A stretch of DNA of 22,028 nucleotides, taken from the NCBI GenBank assembly GCA_964642815.1, contig CAZXSA010000063.1:1-22028 (forward strand), read 5' to 3'. The notes under the pieces are model-generated. The model searched no databases. It was given only the letters and a program-made list of their open reading frames with translations, and was not told the origin of the DNA. The translations under genes and the position numbers were made by a program. The stretch comes from JAAYCU01 sp964642815. GTDB taxonomy: Bacteria; Planctomycetota; Phycisphaerae; UBA1845; PWPN01. Numbering within the stretch: the first letter of the stretch is position 1; the number at the start of each line of letters is the position of its first letter. Positions 5,986 to 12,615 of this stretch are shown here, piece by piece.

Positions 5986-7611
5986 GTGAGATCACCATTG
6001 GGACGATGGATTGCGTGGATGCTGGCCATTCTGCTGAGCGTGGCCGGGGTCTGGGTCAGTTATGCGCTGACGATCGAGCATTTTGATATTAAGGTCAAAC
6101 ATTTTCAGCAAACGGTGGATGAAGCCCGAAAAGCCGCGAGCCAGCCGGCGACCGCTTCGGCCACCCGGCCGGCGGCGGAGAAAGCGTCACCCGACGAGGC
6201 GAAAAAATCCGACCAGGAAAAGGGATTACTCGAGCAGGTTTGCGAGGCGTTCGCGACATCCAGTTGCGAGGAGGTAGCCCTCAGCAAATGGGGGGAGATC
6301 AAGCTGGGCGGCCAGCCGGAGGCCGCCGCCATTCCGACCGCCGAACTGGGTCTGTTTTACTTTATCGCCGTGGCCTGGTGGTTGGTGTTGATCGGACAGG
6401 TCAGCCCTTCGCGCTGGTGGGCCCATCTGATGCTTGTTCTGGTCGCCGCCATCGGGCTGGCGGTCAGCGTTTACCTTGACGTGATGATGTTCACCCAACT
6501 GGATTACTGGTGCCCATGGTGTTTTGTCAGTCATGTCATCAGTTTACTGCTGTTCGTCTGCGTTCTGCTCCTCTGGCCGCGAAGATCGCCCGAAGCACCG
6601 GTCGCCGCCGAATCCTCCAAGGCGATGCGCGTTTCCGAACTGGTGAGCGATTGGCCGCACTGGTGGATGCTGGCGGTCGCTCCCATTGTGATCCTGCTGA
6701 CCCTTGCCGTAGCTCATATTTATCTGTGGCGCGGTTACGAAAGCCGCATGGTGGAAATACGGCTCAAAATGGATAAGGAAACCATCAAGCAGGCCGCCAA
6801 GCGTCTGGAAAAATACGAGGCCGATCTGGATCGGACCGAGAAGGGTTACCAAAAACTCAAGCAGCGTTACGAAGGCTCCTGGCAACACATGGTGACCGCC
6901 TGGCAGATTGCCCCGCGGGTGGATATCCCCATCGAGGGCCGTCCGACCTTCGGGCCGGCCGATGCCCGTCATACCGTCGTGATCTTCAGCGATTTCCAAT
7001 GTCCGTCCTGTCGCCGGTATGAGAAGTGGTTCTACGACAATGTTGTTCCGTTAGGCGAGAAAAACGGGGGTTTGCGGGTTGTTTTCAAGCATTGGCCGAT
7101 CTGCACCGATGGCTGCAATCCCCACGTGAGTTTCAACCTCCATCCGAAAGCTTGTCAAGCCGCCCGGGCCGCCGAGGCGGCGATGATGCTCGGCGGCGAC
7201 GACGCTTTTTGGAAAATGCACGACCTGTTATTTGAACATCACGCGGATTGGGTGAGGAATACGGCCTTGTTCGTCGAATACGCCCGGCGGATCGGCCTTG
7301 ACGCGGACGCCTTTGTCGCCGCGATGAACGGTGATGAAGTGTTGGCGCGGATCAAGCGCGATGCCGAAGACGGGGCCAACCTCGGTCGAGATCAGGTCGA
7401 TGAAAAGGAGCTGGAGTACGTGAAAGTCAACAGCACGCCGTCTCTGTTTATCGATGGCAAGCGGATACCCAACCCGGGTTACGTAAACACCTGGAAGTCG
7501 ATCCTTCGGATGCCACCGCCACGTTCCCAGCCGCCTGCCCAGCGTTCCGCTACCAAGCCGGCCGACGAGGCCGAGGAAGACCATTCTGGCTCCGAGGCCG
7601 CCGTGCCATGA
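5986..7611 (+). CDS. VKOR-DsbA fusion, disulfide-bond-forming membrane protein
   Basis: A 541-residue fusion of a vitamin K epoxide reductase domain with a DsbA-like thioredoxin domain. TM1 is at about 9-29. A long Ala/Pro/charged insert follows, then the loop cysteines Cys86 and Cys94 in VCEAFATSSCEEVALSKWG. Further TM segments lie at about 121-138, 146-168 and 181-197, with the CPWC centre at 176-179, and a last TM at about 226-247. A coiled-coil linker spans 253-300, and the periplasmic thioredoxin domain carries CPSC (339-342) and a TPSLF cis-Pro motif. VKOR passes electrons to quinone and would reoxidise the attached oxidase domain. GTG start with GGGAG at 7 nt. A weak inverted repeat (7613-7643) follows the stop. 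The family is sure; the start is fairly sure. Confidence 0.93.
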   Translation: MRSPLGRWIAWMLAILLSVAGVWVSYALTIEHFDIKVKHFQQTVDEARKAASQPATASATRPAAEKASPDEAKKSDQEKGLLEQVCEAFATSSCEEVALSKWGEIKLGGQPEAAAIPTAELGLFYFIAVAWWLVLIGQVSPSRWWAHLMLVLVAAIGLAVSVYLDVMMFTQLDYWCPWCFVSHVISLLLFVCVLLLWPRRSPEAPVAAESSKAMRVSELVSDWPHWWMLAVAPIVILLTLAVAHIYLWRGYESRMVEIRLKMDKETIKQAAKRLEKYEADLDRTEKGYQKLKQRYEGSWQHMVTAWQIAPRVDIPIEGRPTFGPADARHTVVIFSDFQCPSCRRYEKWFYDNVVPLGEKNGGLRVVFKHWPICTDGCNPHVSFNLHPKACQAARAAEAAMMLGGDDAFWKMHDLLFEHHADWVRNTALFVEYARRIGLDADAFVAAMNGDEVLARIKRDAEDGANLGRDQVDEKELEYVKVNSTPSLFIDGKRIPNPGYVNTWKSILRMPPPRSQPPAQRSATKPADEAEEDHSGSEAAVP

Positions 7612-7733
7612 TCGCGGATTGTCGGGCATGAAGGAACTCCGCGTAACCGACGTTCCCCCTCTCCATGTCACCCCCTCTCCCCCTCCTCCATACACATTTT
7701 ACCTGCAGCCTATCGGAGTAGTTCGTCTGCTCA

Positions 7734-7763
7734 TTGCCGGATATCTCCGATCGTGGGTATAGT
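7734..7763 (+). promoter_or_regulatory. prmC promoter placing transcription start at the ATG
   Basis: TTGCCG (7734-7739), an 18-nt spacer and TATAGT (7758-7763) form a good sigma-70-type promoter. The -10 ends 7 nt before ATG 7771, so transcription would start on or next to the start codon. No ribosome-binding site precedes that ATG. Together these suggest a leaderless prmC mRNA. Confidence 0.6.
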
Positions 7764-7770
7764 AGCAGTC

Positions 7771-8679
7771 ATGTCCGAAACGACGGAACAACAAACCACC
7801 TGGACCGTCGGTCGTCTGCTGCAGTGGACGACCCAATGGTTTAACGAGCGACAGGTCGAGGGCGGGCGGTTGACGGCCGAACTGCTCCTGGCTCGCGCCT
7901 GCGGCTGCAAGAAGATCGATCTGTACACGCGCTGGGAAACCGAGCCGACCGCCGAACAGCGAACGGCGTTTCGCGAGCTGGTCCGCCAGGCCGGCGAGCA
8001 TACTCCGGTCGCTTATCTGCTGGGTCAGCGGGAGTTTTACTCGCTGGAATTTACCGTAACGCCGGCCGTCCTGATTCCCCGGCCGGAGACGGAGGCCCTT
8101 GTGCAACGGGTGATTGAGTTGTGCCGGGCCGAACCTTTGCGGGAGTGGCACATTCTGGATCTGGGTACGGGCAGCGGGTGCGTGGGCATTTCCATCGCGA
8201 AATACGCGGCCAACGCCCGGGTGGTGGGCAGCGATATTTCCGCGGACGCTCTGGCCGTTGCGGCCGGTAACGTTGAGCGGCATGGCGTGGCCGACCGTGT
8301 GCGGCTGGTACAGGCCGACGGTGTGGCCTTGCCGGTCGAAACAGTCCCGCCCGGCGGTTTCAATGTGCTGGCCACCAACCCGCCGTATATCAGTGAGCAG
8401 CAATGGCCGACGCTCCCGCCCAACGTGCGCGATCATGAGCCGCGAGTCGCCCTGGTCCCGCCCGGCGGCGACGGTTTGGGCATGTACCGTCGTCTGGCAA
8501 ACGAGGCCCCGGCCGTTCTGGCTGATGGCGGCTTGCTGCTGGCGGAGATCGGTTACGATCAGCACGCGGCCGTCCGGCAAATCTTCGAGGACGCCGGCCG
8601 TTGGGAATACGTTAAAGCGCATCGCAACTGCAGCGACCCGCACGAGCGCGTGGTCGAATTTCGATTGCGGAAAAAATGA
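7771..8679 (+). CDS. prmC: Release factor glutamine methyltransferase
   Basis: Methylates the GGQ glutamine of peptide release factors using S-adenosylmethionine. It is 302 residues, a normal length. The N-terminal helical domain includes AELLLARACG and PVAYLLGQREFYSLEF; IPRPETE is at 102-108, the SAM-binding DLGTGSG at 130-136 and the catalytic NPPY at 203-206. The frame is open back to a GTG at 7753, but that codon lies between the -35 and -10 of the apparent promoter, so ATG 7771 is preferred. prfA, the usual partner, is not in the window. A PspC-domain gene follows after 34 nt and a zinc-ribbon membrane protein overlaps that gene, probably one transcript. Confidence 0.95.
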   Translation: MSETTEQQTTWTVGRLLQWTTQWFNERQVEGGRLTAELLLARACGCKKIDLYTRWETEPTAEQRTAFRELVRQAGEHTPVAYLLGQREFYSLEFTVTPAVLIPRPETEALVQRVIELCRAEPLREWHILDLGTGSGCVGISIAKYAANARVVGSDISADALAVAAGNVERHGVADRVRLVQADGVALPVETVPPGGFNVLATNPPYISEQQWPTLPPNVRDHEPRVALVPPGGDGLGMYRRLANEAPAVLADGGLLLAEIGYDQHAAVRQIFEDAGRWEYVKAHRNCSDPHERVVEFRLRKK

Positions 8680-8713
8680 CGATGAACGAACCACCTTTTC
8701 GGAGGAAGCCGTC

Positions 8714-8917
8714 ATGGCCCAACCGTATCTTCGCCGTTCGCGGAATGATCGAATGATTGCCGGCGTTTGCGGGGGGCTGGCCGAGTATTACGGCATATCT
8801 CCCTTCCGCGTGCGGCTGCTTTATATCATCATCTCGGTGGCCTCGGCCGCTTTCCCGGGTATTCTGGTCTACCTGGCATTGTGGTTTTTGATTCCCAATG
8901 ATGAGAACCTGTTGTGA
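8714..8917 (+). CDS. PspC-domain small membrane protein
   Basis: A 67-residue protein that is almost entirely a PspC domain: RSRNDRMIAGVCGGLAEYYG near 9-27 carries the signature basic and Gly-rich motif, followed by one membrane segment (about 36-60, LLYIIISVASAAFPGILVYL onward). PspC proteins are inner-membrane proteins linked to phage-shock or envelope stress, but isolated single-domain copies are common and often uncharacterised. GGAGG is 8 nt upstream of ATG. Its TGA overlaps the next gene's ATG (TGATG), suggesting translational coupling. No pspA or pspB is nearby. Confidence 0.9.
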   Translation: MAQPYLRRSRNDRMIAGVCGGLAEYYGISPFRVRLLYIIISVASAAFPGILVYLALWFLIPNDENLL

Positions 8918-9735
8918 TGGTCATGGACGTTACGCCGGAGCAACCTGTTGACGCCGGTCCGCTGTCGGCCATTGAGCAGGACGCCTATTGTTTATCCTGC
9001 GGGTACAACCTGCGCGGGTTGGTTCAGAACCGCTGCCCGGAATGTGGCAACGAATTCGACCGTGCCAAGGTTACCGCTTCTCAGTTGCCGTGGGCATATC
9101 GTCGGCATATCGGCCGCCTCCGGGCCTATTGGAAGACTGTCGGGATGGTCATGTTCCGCCCCGAGCGGTTTTGCCGGGAACGGGCGTATCCAGTCAGTTA
9201 CTCTGATGCCCAGCGGTTCCGCTGGATCAGCGTTCTCCATATATATCTGACGGTTGTGTTGGTCAGCATCTTTTGGCCGGATATGCTGTGGGTGAGCGAT
9301 CTCTGGTTGGCGGCCGCGCTGTATCTGTCGGTTTTCCTTATCCTGGCCGCAATAACCGGTGTACCCAGTTACTTCTTTCATCCCCGCTCCCTGCCCATCG
9401 AACAACAAAATCGCGCTGTGGCCTTGAGCTATTATTGCTGCGCTCCGCTGGCCTGGACGCCGGGGCTGTTTCTGGTGGGGTTCTTGCTGGGTGGGATCAG
9501 AGTCGAAGCCGGTGCGGCGGTGGCTTTGGCTGGCGGGTTATTGTTGCAAGTGATTCCGTGGTGGTGGTACTTGGTGAAATTATCCAGATGCATCATGCCG
9601 GAAGGATCCCGGCGGCCGGTGGTGACGGCCGTCGCCGTGCCCATCCTTTGGATTATCCTGACCGCTTTGATTTTCCTCGCCGTTTATACTCTGTTTATCT
9701 TCCTCGGACTTGTTTATCACAGTCTGCAACCGTAA
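8917..9735 (+). CDS. Zinc-ribbon multi-pass membrane protein
   Basis: A 272-residue protein with an N-terminal zinc ribbon, CLSCGYNLRGL...RCPECG (cysteines at about 25, 28, 40 and 43), on the cytoplasmic side of several hydrophobic segments: about 107-122, 131-149, 172-192, 196-217 and 238-265. Openings of the type CxxCGYNLRG...CPECG are, from memory, very common in Phycisphaerae-type planctomycetes, fused to assorted membrane domains. No transporter or enzyme signature is visible, so function is unknown. ATG 8917 overlaps the stop of the PspC gene by one base; ATG 8923 in the same frame is an alternative. Confidence 0.8.
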   Translation: MVMDVTPEQPVDAGPLSAIEQDAYCLSCGYNLRGLVQNRCPECGNEFDRAKVTASQLPWAYRRHIGRLRAYWKTVGMVMFRPERFCRERAYPVSYSDAQRFRWISVLHIYLTVVLVSIFWPDMLWVSDLWLAAALYLSVFLILAAITGVPSYFFHPRSLPIEQQNRAVALSYYCCAPLAWTPGLFLVGFLLGGIRVEAGAAVALAGGLLLQVIPWWWYLVKLSRCIMPEGSRRPVVTAVAVPILWIILTALIFLAVYTLFIFLGLVYHSLQP

Positions 9736-9767
9736 GGACGAATCACCATGTCGTGCGGGAATTTGCC

Positions 9768-9817
9768 AGCCCGAAGCGCCAGCAAGGGATAGACCAGCCC
9801 GAAGCGCCAGCGAGGGA
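9768..9817 (+). repeat. Two direct copies of the AGCCCGAAGCGCCAGC repeat
   Basis: A 22-nt unit starting AGCCCGAAGCGCCAGC occurs at 9768-9789 and 9796-9817, differing at one base (CAAGGGA versus CGAGGGA), with a 28-bp period. Both follow a CC. From memory, repeats of this wording are scattered through planctomycete genomes and are often mistranslated into hypothetical proteins. Confidence 0.8.
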
Positions 9818-10017
9818 GGATAACGGAAGCAATACGCGAATGCGAGTGATTTGTTATTCATGCGAATCATGGATGTTTACCGCCGCTAGCGAGGGATTTC
9901 AATCCTCCGATAATGTGATCTTTATCATCACAAACACCGATCTACTTCGAGATATCTCCGTGGCGCCTTTTCTGTGTTTCTATATTGTGATTCCAACGCA
10001 AGGCAACTCTGGGACCG

Positions 10018-10040
10018 ATCCCTTGCTTGCGCTGCGGGCT
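10018..10040 (-). repeat. Inverted copy of the AGCCCGAAGC-type repeat
   Basis: Read on the minus strand this is AGCCCGCAGCGCAAGC followed by AAGGGAT, the same unit as at 9768-9817 with a few substitutions but in the opposite orientation. It lies about 20 nt beyond the stop codon of the hypothetical gene at 10061-11494. Confidence 0.7.
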
Positions 10041-10060
10041 GGTAGGGCGCAACGATGCGA

Positions 10061-11494
10061 TTATGAGCCGGATGGGGACGTTTCGGGCTGCGTTGTGGTT
10101 GCTCCGTACAGAGTGAAACGAATGCACGAGATGTCACCGTACTGGACTTGATGCGGGCCGATGCTGAACAATGTGGGCGGGTCGTCCTCCGGGCGATAGC
10201 CGATCGTCCGCCCATCGTCGGCGAAGGGATCCTGGGGGATTTCCGACAGGTACGCGGGCACCAGTTCCTCCAGCGTTTTCGGCCGTCGCCCGTGATCGGA
10301 TTCGTACAGCCTAATGGCCAAAGTCACCGCCGCCATCCGCCGGAGGGTGAGATTTCTGAAGAATCGCTCACACATAACCACAAATTGAGGATTACTAAAA
10401 AGGCTTAATGGTCGCGAATACCATTGTATGCTCCGTGGTTTGATTTTGATTTTCGAGGGCAATAGCTTTTGAACTTCAGGATAGTTTTCTCCCTCGGCCG
10501 CTTCGATCCATTTGTCATGACAGCGAAAAACTCGTATTCCATCGAGTGGAATCTTCGGCTTGGATAAAATATAAGATATACTATATTTTAACCAGCTAAG
10601 CAGCCTGAAATTGATTGGTGGAATACCATTTACCGTCAACATAATCTCCATAGAGTGTACATGAATTAAACGCTCCATATACAATCCCCACACAAATCCA
10701 TCATGCAAAGATTGTTCATCCGAAAGTTGATTCAGCAATTGCCGGACCAGTCGGCGTGATGCCTGGCGCGTTGGATCGGAAGGCGAAGCACCATCCTCGG
10801 CTATCATCCAGGTTCCGGAATTCCGTTCAACCATGTGGCCGGTCAATTCCGAGATATGATGTTCAAGAAGAGATGGTATAAGAGATCGAAAGGCGCTGAT
10901 TTTCCGGCCATACGCGAGTGCGTCCAACAAGGTTTCCAAGGCCTCGTCACATCGGTTGTCCTGATCCAGCCATATTGTCGAGGCGACAAGGAGCTCGACC
11001 AATTCCTGGTGAGGCATCAAAGACGGAGGCGTACCGCCGAGTCCACGGTTTATTGGTCCCCAATTAACGCCCTCAAGTTCACGGGCCCGGCGGCACAAGC
11101 TCAAGGCATCTTTCGACGCTTCCAGGATTGCCTCTGCCTCCCGCATGTTACCCGGCAAGGCGTTTTCCCGGCTCGCTACTTTGTGTATCAAATCTTGCTG
11201 GTCCTTCGTCAACGACAGGCCGACGATGGCCTTTTCGTAGAGCAGGGCGGCGTTTTGATCGTCGGGCACGGGGGGTAGATCAAAATCCTCGGAGGTGATC
11301 GGCTCGCCGGCGACCTTGTATCGTTCAATTTCGGCCTGGTACGCCCGCTCCGCGTAGACACCCCACCACCAGCGCAAGCCTGCCAGGGGGATCAATAGTA
11401 TCACCATGGCCAGCGGTATCCGCTTGAGCCACCAGAAGCGCGCCGGAATCGGATGATATGCGGGGGTTGCGTCTTGTTCTTGGTCCATCTGCAT
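10061..11494 (-). CDS. Hypothetical membrane-anchored protein with pseudopilin-like tail
   Basis: A 477-residue protein of unknown function. It has a cytoplasmic N-terminus, one hydrophobic anchor at about 25-45 (IPLAMVILLIPLAGLRWWW), then a large soluble, mostly helical domain. Near residues 385-430 is RMAAVTLAIRLYESDHGRRP, followed by TLEELVPAYLSEIPQDPFADD. This phrase resembles the tail segment of type II secretion pseudopilins and is common in large planctomycete hypothetical proteins. No type II secretion genes are near. ATG 11494 or 11488 could start it: GTGGA is 6 nt before the second, and TAAAAT (11505-11510) lies 10 nt before the first. Its coding sequence is visibly more AT-rich than flanking genes, so it may be acquired or weakly constrained. 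Confidence 0.75.
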   Translation of the reverse strand: MQMDQEQDATPAYHPIPARFWWLKRIPLAMVILLIPLAGLRWWWGVYAERAYQAEIERYKVAGEPITSEDFDLPPVPDDQNAALLYEKAIVGLSLTKDQQDLIHKVASRENALPGNMREAEAILEASKDALSLCRRARELEGVNWGPINRGLGGTPPSLMPHQELVELLVASTIWLDQDNRCDEALETLLDALAYGRKISAFRSLIPSLLEHHISELTGHMVERNSGTWMIAEDGASPSDPTRQASRRLVRQLLNQLSDEQSLHDGFVWGLYMERLIHVHSMEIMLTVNGIPPINFRLLSWLKYSISYILSKPKIPLDGIRVFRCHDKWIEAAEGENYPEVQKLLPSKIKIKPRSIQWYSRPLSLFSNPQFVVMCERFFRNLTLRRMAAVTLAIRLYESDHGRRPKTLEELVPAYLSEIPQDPFADDGRTIGYRPEDDPPTLFSIGPHQVQYGDISCIRFTLYGATTTQPETSPSGS

Positions 11495-11679
11495 TCCACT
11501 GAATATTTTATGCGGTCCTGCAAAAAGGAAAAAGCACCAACGAACCCCAATAATGGGTCATTGCGGGCCAACAGATTGCTTTATTGCGATCCGCGTGTTT
11601 GACGTGTTTTTGCGAGAAAATGAAAAGCAACTGATCAATGCCTCGCTGATGTTTACCTGCCACGATCAAGTGAATCGGA
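11495..11679. other. Short intergenic region
   Basis: This 185-nt gap between two minus-strand genes contains a possible -10 box, TAAAAT, for the downstream hypothetical gene (minus strand, 11505-11510), with no good -35. I found no terminator with a T-run after the DUF4926 gene. Confidence 0.4.
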
Positions 11680-11895
11680 TCAGGATACGGTCAGGAGAGA
11701 TGACAGGTTCAGACGCAGGAGTTGAGAACCGCTCAGGGTTGCCACGCCTCTGGCTTGGCCGTGCTCATCAACAAAATCGACTTCGTAGGCATCGTTTTCC
11801 GGATAGCGGTGAACGACAGCGCCCACGTCGCCCGCCAAGAGTCCTTCCTCCGGCACGTCCGTTGTGACGGTCACCACATCATGTTCTTTTAACAT
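11680..11895 (-). CDS. DUF4926 small protein
   Basis: A 71-residue protein matching the DUF4926 pattern: LKEHDVVTVTTDVPEEGLLAGDVGAVV, then HRYPENDAYEVDFVDEHGQ, then VATLSGSQLLRL. It is predicted to be a small beta-barrel resembling SH3/KOW-like folds (inference from the GDVGAVV and YEVDF strands). DUF4926 genes are often paired with DUF6883 genes, as here, and a toxin-antitoxin-like role has been suspected but I know of no proof. ATG 11895 lies 3 nt after the DUF6883 stop (TGAGCGATG) with GGAG 6 nt upstream, so translation is probably coupled. The partner gene is frameshifted near its start. Confidence 0.85.
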   Translation of the reverse strand: MLKEHDVVTVTTDVPEEGLLAGDVGAVVHRYPENDAYEVDFVDEHGQARGVATLSGSQLLRLNLSSLLTVS

Positions 11896-11898
11896 CGC

Positions 11899-12247
11899 TC
11901 ACTCCACATAACAGGTTACCAATCGAGGCCGGTCACTGCCTTCGCTAATGATCCATACTGCCAGCACGGTCTTATCCCCACTTGGCCCGGACATCGAAAA
12001 ACGCATCTCATACTTGCGCCCGTAGCCCGTCATTATCTCATTATCCACATCAGCAACTTGTGCGGCTTCGAGGATCGCTTTCTTCAAAATATGTGCATTG
12101 TTCAAATCAATACCCAACAGCATGGAGAACAACGCCGCGTGATGCCGTCCTACAGGATGGTTGGGATTCAGCACATATTCCCGCAGCTTGCGATCCTCGA
12201 CAATAGCCAGATCGGCGCCGGGTAATTTCGGCGCCGGGTAATTTCAT
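11899..12247 (-). pseudogene. DUF6883 gene frameshifted by a 16-bp tandem duplication
   Basis: The intact gene would read MKLPGADLAIVEDRKLREYV, then LNPNHPVGRHHAALF and so on to RPRLVTCYVE, a typical 110-residue DUF6883 protein. The 16-bp block CGGCGCCGGGTAATTT (plus strand) is present twice directly after the start codon. From ATG 12247 the frame therefore shifts and stops after about 46 codons. Removing one copy leaves 333 nt, exactly 110 codons plus stop. The rest of the gene is undamaged, so the lesion looks recent. A shortened protein of 91 residues could start at GTG 12174, lacking the first 19 residues. Possible sequencing or assembly error cannot be excluded. It is followed by DUF4926, probably its functional partner. 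Confidence 0.85.
12213..12244. repeat. Perfect 16-bp tandem duplication
   Basis: CGGCGCCGGGTAATTT occurs at 12213-12228 and again at 12229-12244 with no mismatch. It covers codons 2 to 6 of the DUF6883 gene and, being 16 bp, shifts the frame by one. The core GGCGCC is a palindrome. Confidence 0.95.
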
Positions 12248-12253
12248 ATATTC

Positions 12254-12259
12254 ATTATA
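12254..12259 (-). promoter_or_regulatory. TATAAT box 6 nt before the DUF6883 start codon
   Basis: On the minus strand a perfect TATAAT occupies 12259-12254, and the ATG follows after only 6 nt (GAATAT). Transcription would begin at the ATG itself, giving a leaderless mRNA. The -35 region at 17 nt (TTTTCT) is weak. Confidence 0.55.
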
Positions 12260-12615
12260 CCCATCGTTTTGCTATAAGAAAACACTATAATGAAGTAAAA
12301 CACGCAACTGGATTTTGAAGCCCCCACGCAATGTATTTTATGGAACGGTAACCAGTGGGTTTTTCGTCTTATTTTGCCCCTTTTGCGCCTCAATGAACAT
12401 TTTATGTGGTCTCTTCGGAACGGTTATATCCTTCCTCGGGTCCGGAAAAATCGGTTTTGCCCTGCCGGGCCATGATGGGTTACAATGCCCCACCCTTGAA
12501 CCAAGGGGGAGAAATTGGCGGCGTGTTGCTTGAGGATAGTGTGCTTGTCGCTCGGCCCGGCATTGCCGACTGCGGATAACGCCGCCATACCTCCAACCCT
12601 ATGGGAGTCCGCCCA
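12260..12615 (+). other. Upstream region of the oxidoreductase cluster, with inverted repeats
   Basis: No gene is supported in this 356-nt stretch; the short frame 12315-12533 has no recognisable content. CCCTTG (12493-12498) pairs with CAAGGG (12502-12507). GGCGGCGT (12517-12524) is the exact reverse complement of ACGCCGCC (12579-12586), enclosing 54 nt that can fold further (CGGC and GCCG around 12560). The wording GATGGGTTACAATGCCCC near 12475 looks like a dispersed repeat. The ribosome-binding site GGGAG for the next gene is at 12603-12607. Confidence 0.45.

Larger units (their letters stand above)
9736..10060. other. Repeat-bearing intergenic region
   Basis: This 325-nt gap separates the converging zinc-ribbon and large hypothetical genes. 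It holds two direct copies and one inverted copy of a planctomycete-type repeat, listed separately. A fragment GCTAGCGAGGGAT at 9885-9897 resembles the repeat's end. The rest is AT-richer than the genes to the left and shows no coding sequence or intrinsic terminator that I can support. Confidence 0.6.

Noticed and set aside
5747..5998. 83-residue minus-strand frame overlapping the purQ start by ATGA
   Set aside because: The overlap looks like coupling, but the frame runs through repeat copy A and two hairpins and has no protein-like conservation pattern.
7699..8715. 338-codon minus-strand frame opposite prmC
   Set aside because: It is antisense to a gene with full PrmC motifs and has no recognisable domain.
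9768..9817. CRISPR-like array from two repeats
   Set aside because: Only two units with a 6-nt separation and a nearby inverted copy; no spacers of normal length and no cas genes.
12315..12533. Hydrophobic 72-residue frame upstream of the oxidoreductases
   Set aside because: No ribosome-binding site, and it runs into the inverted-repeat region; composition reflects T-rich noncoding DNA.
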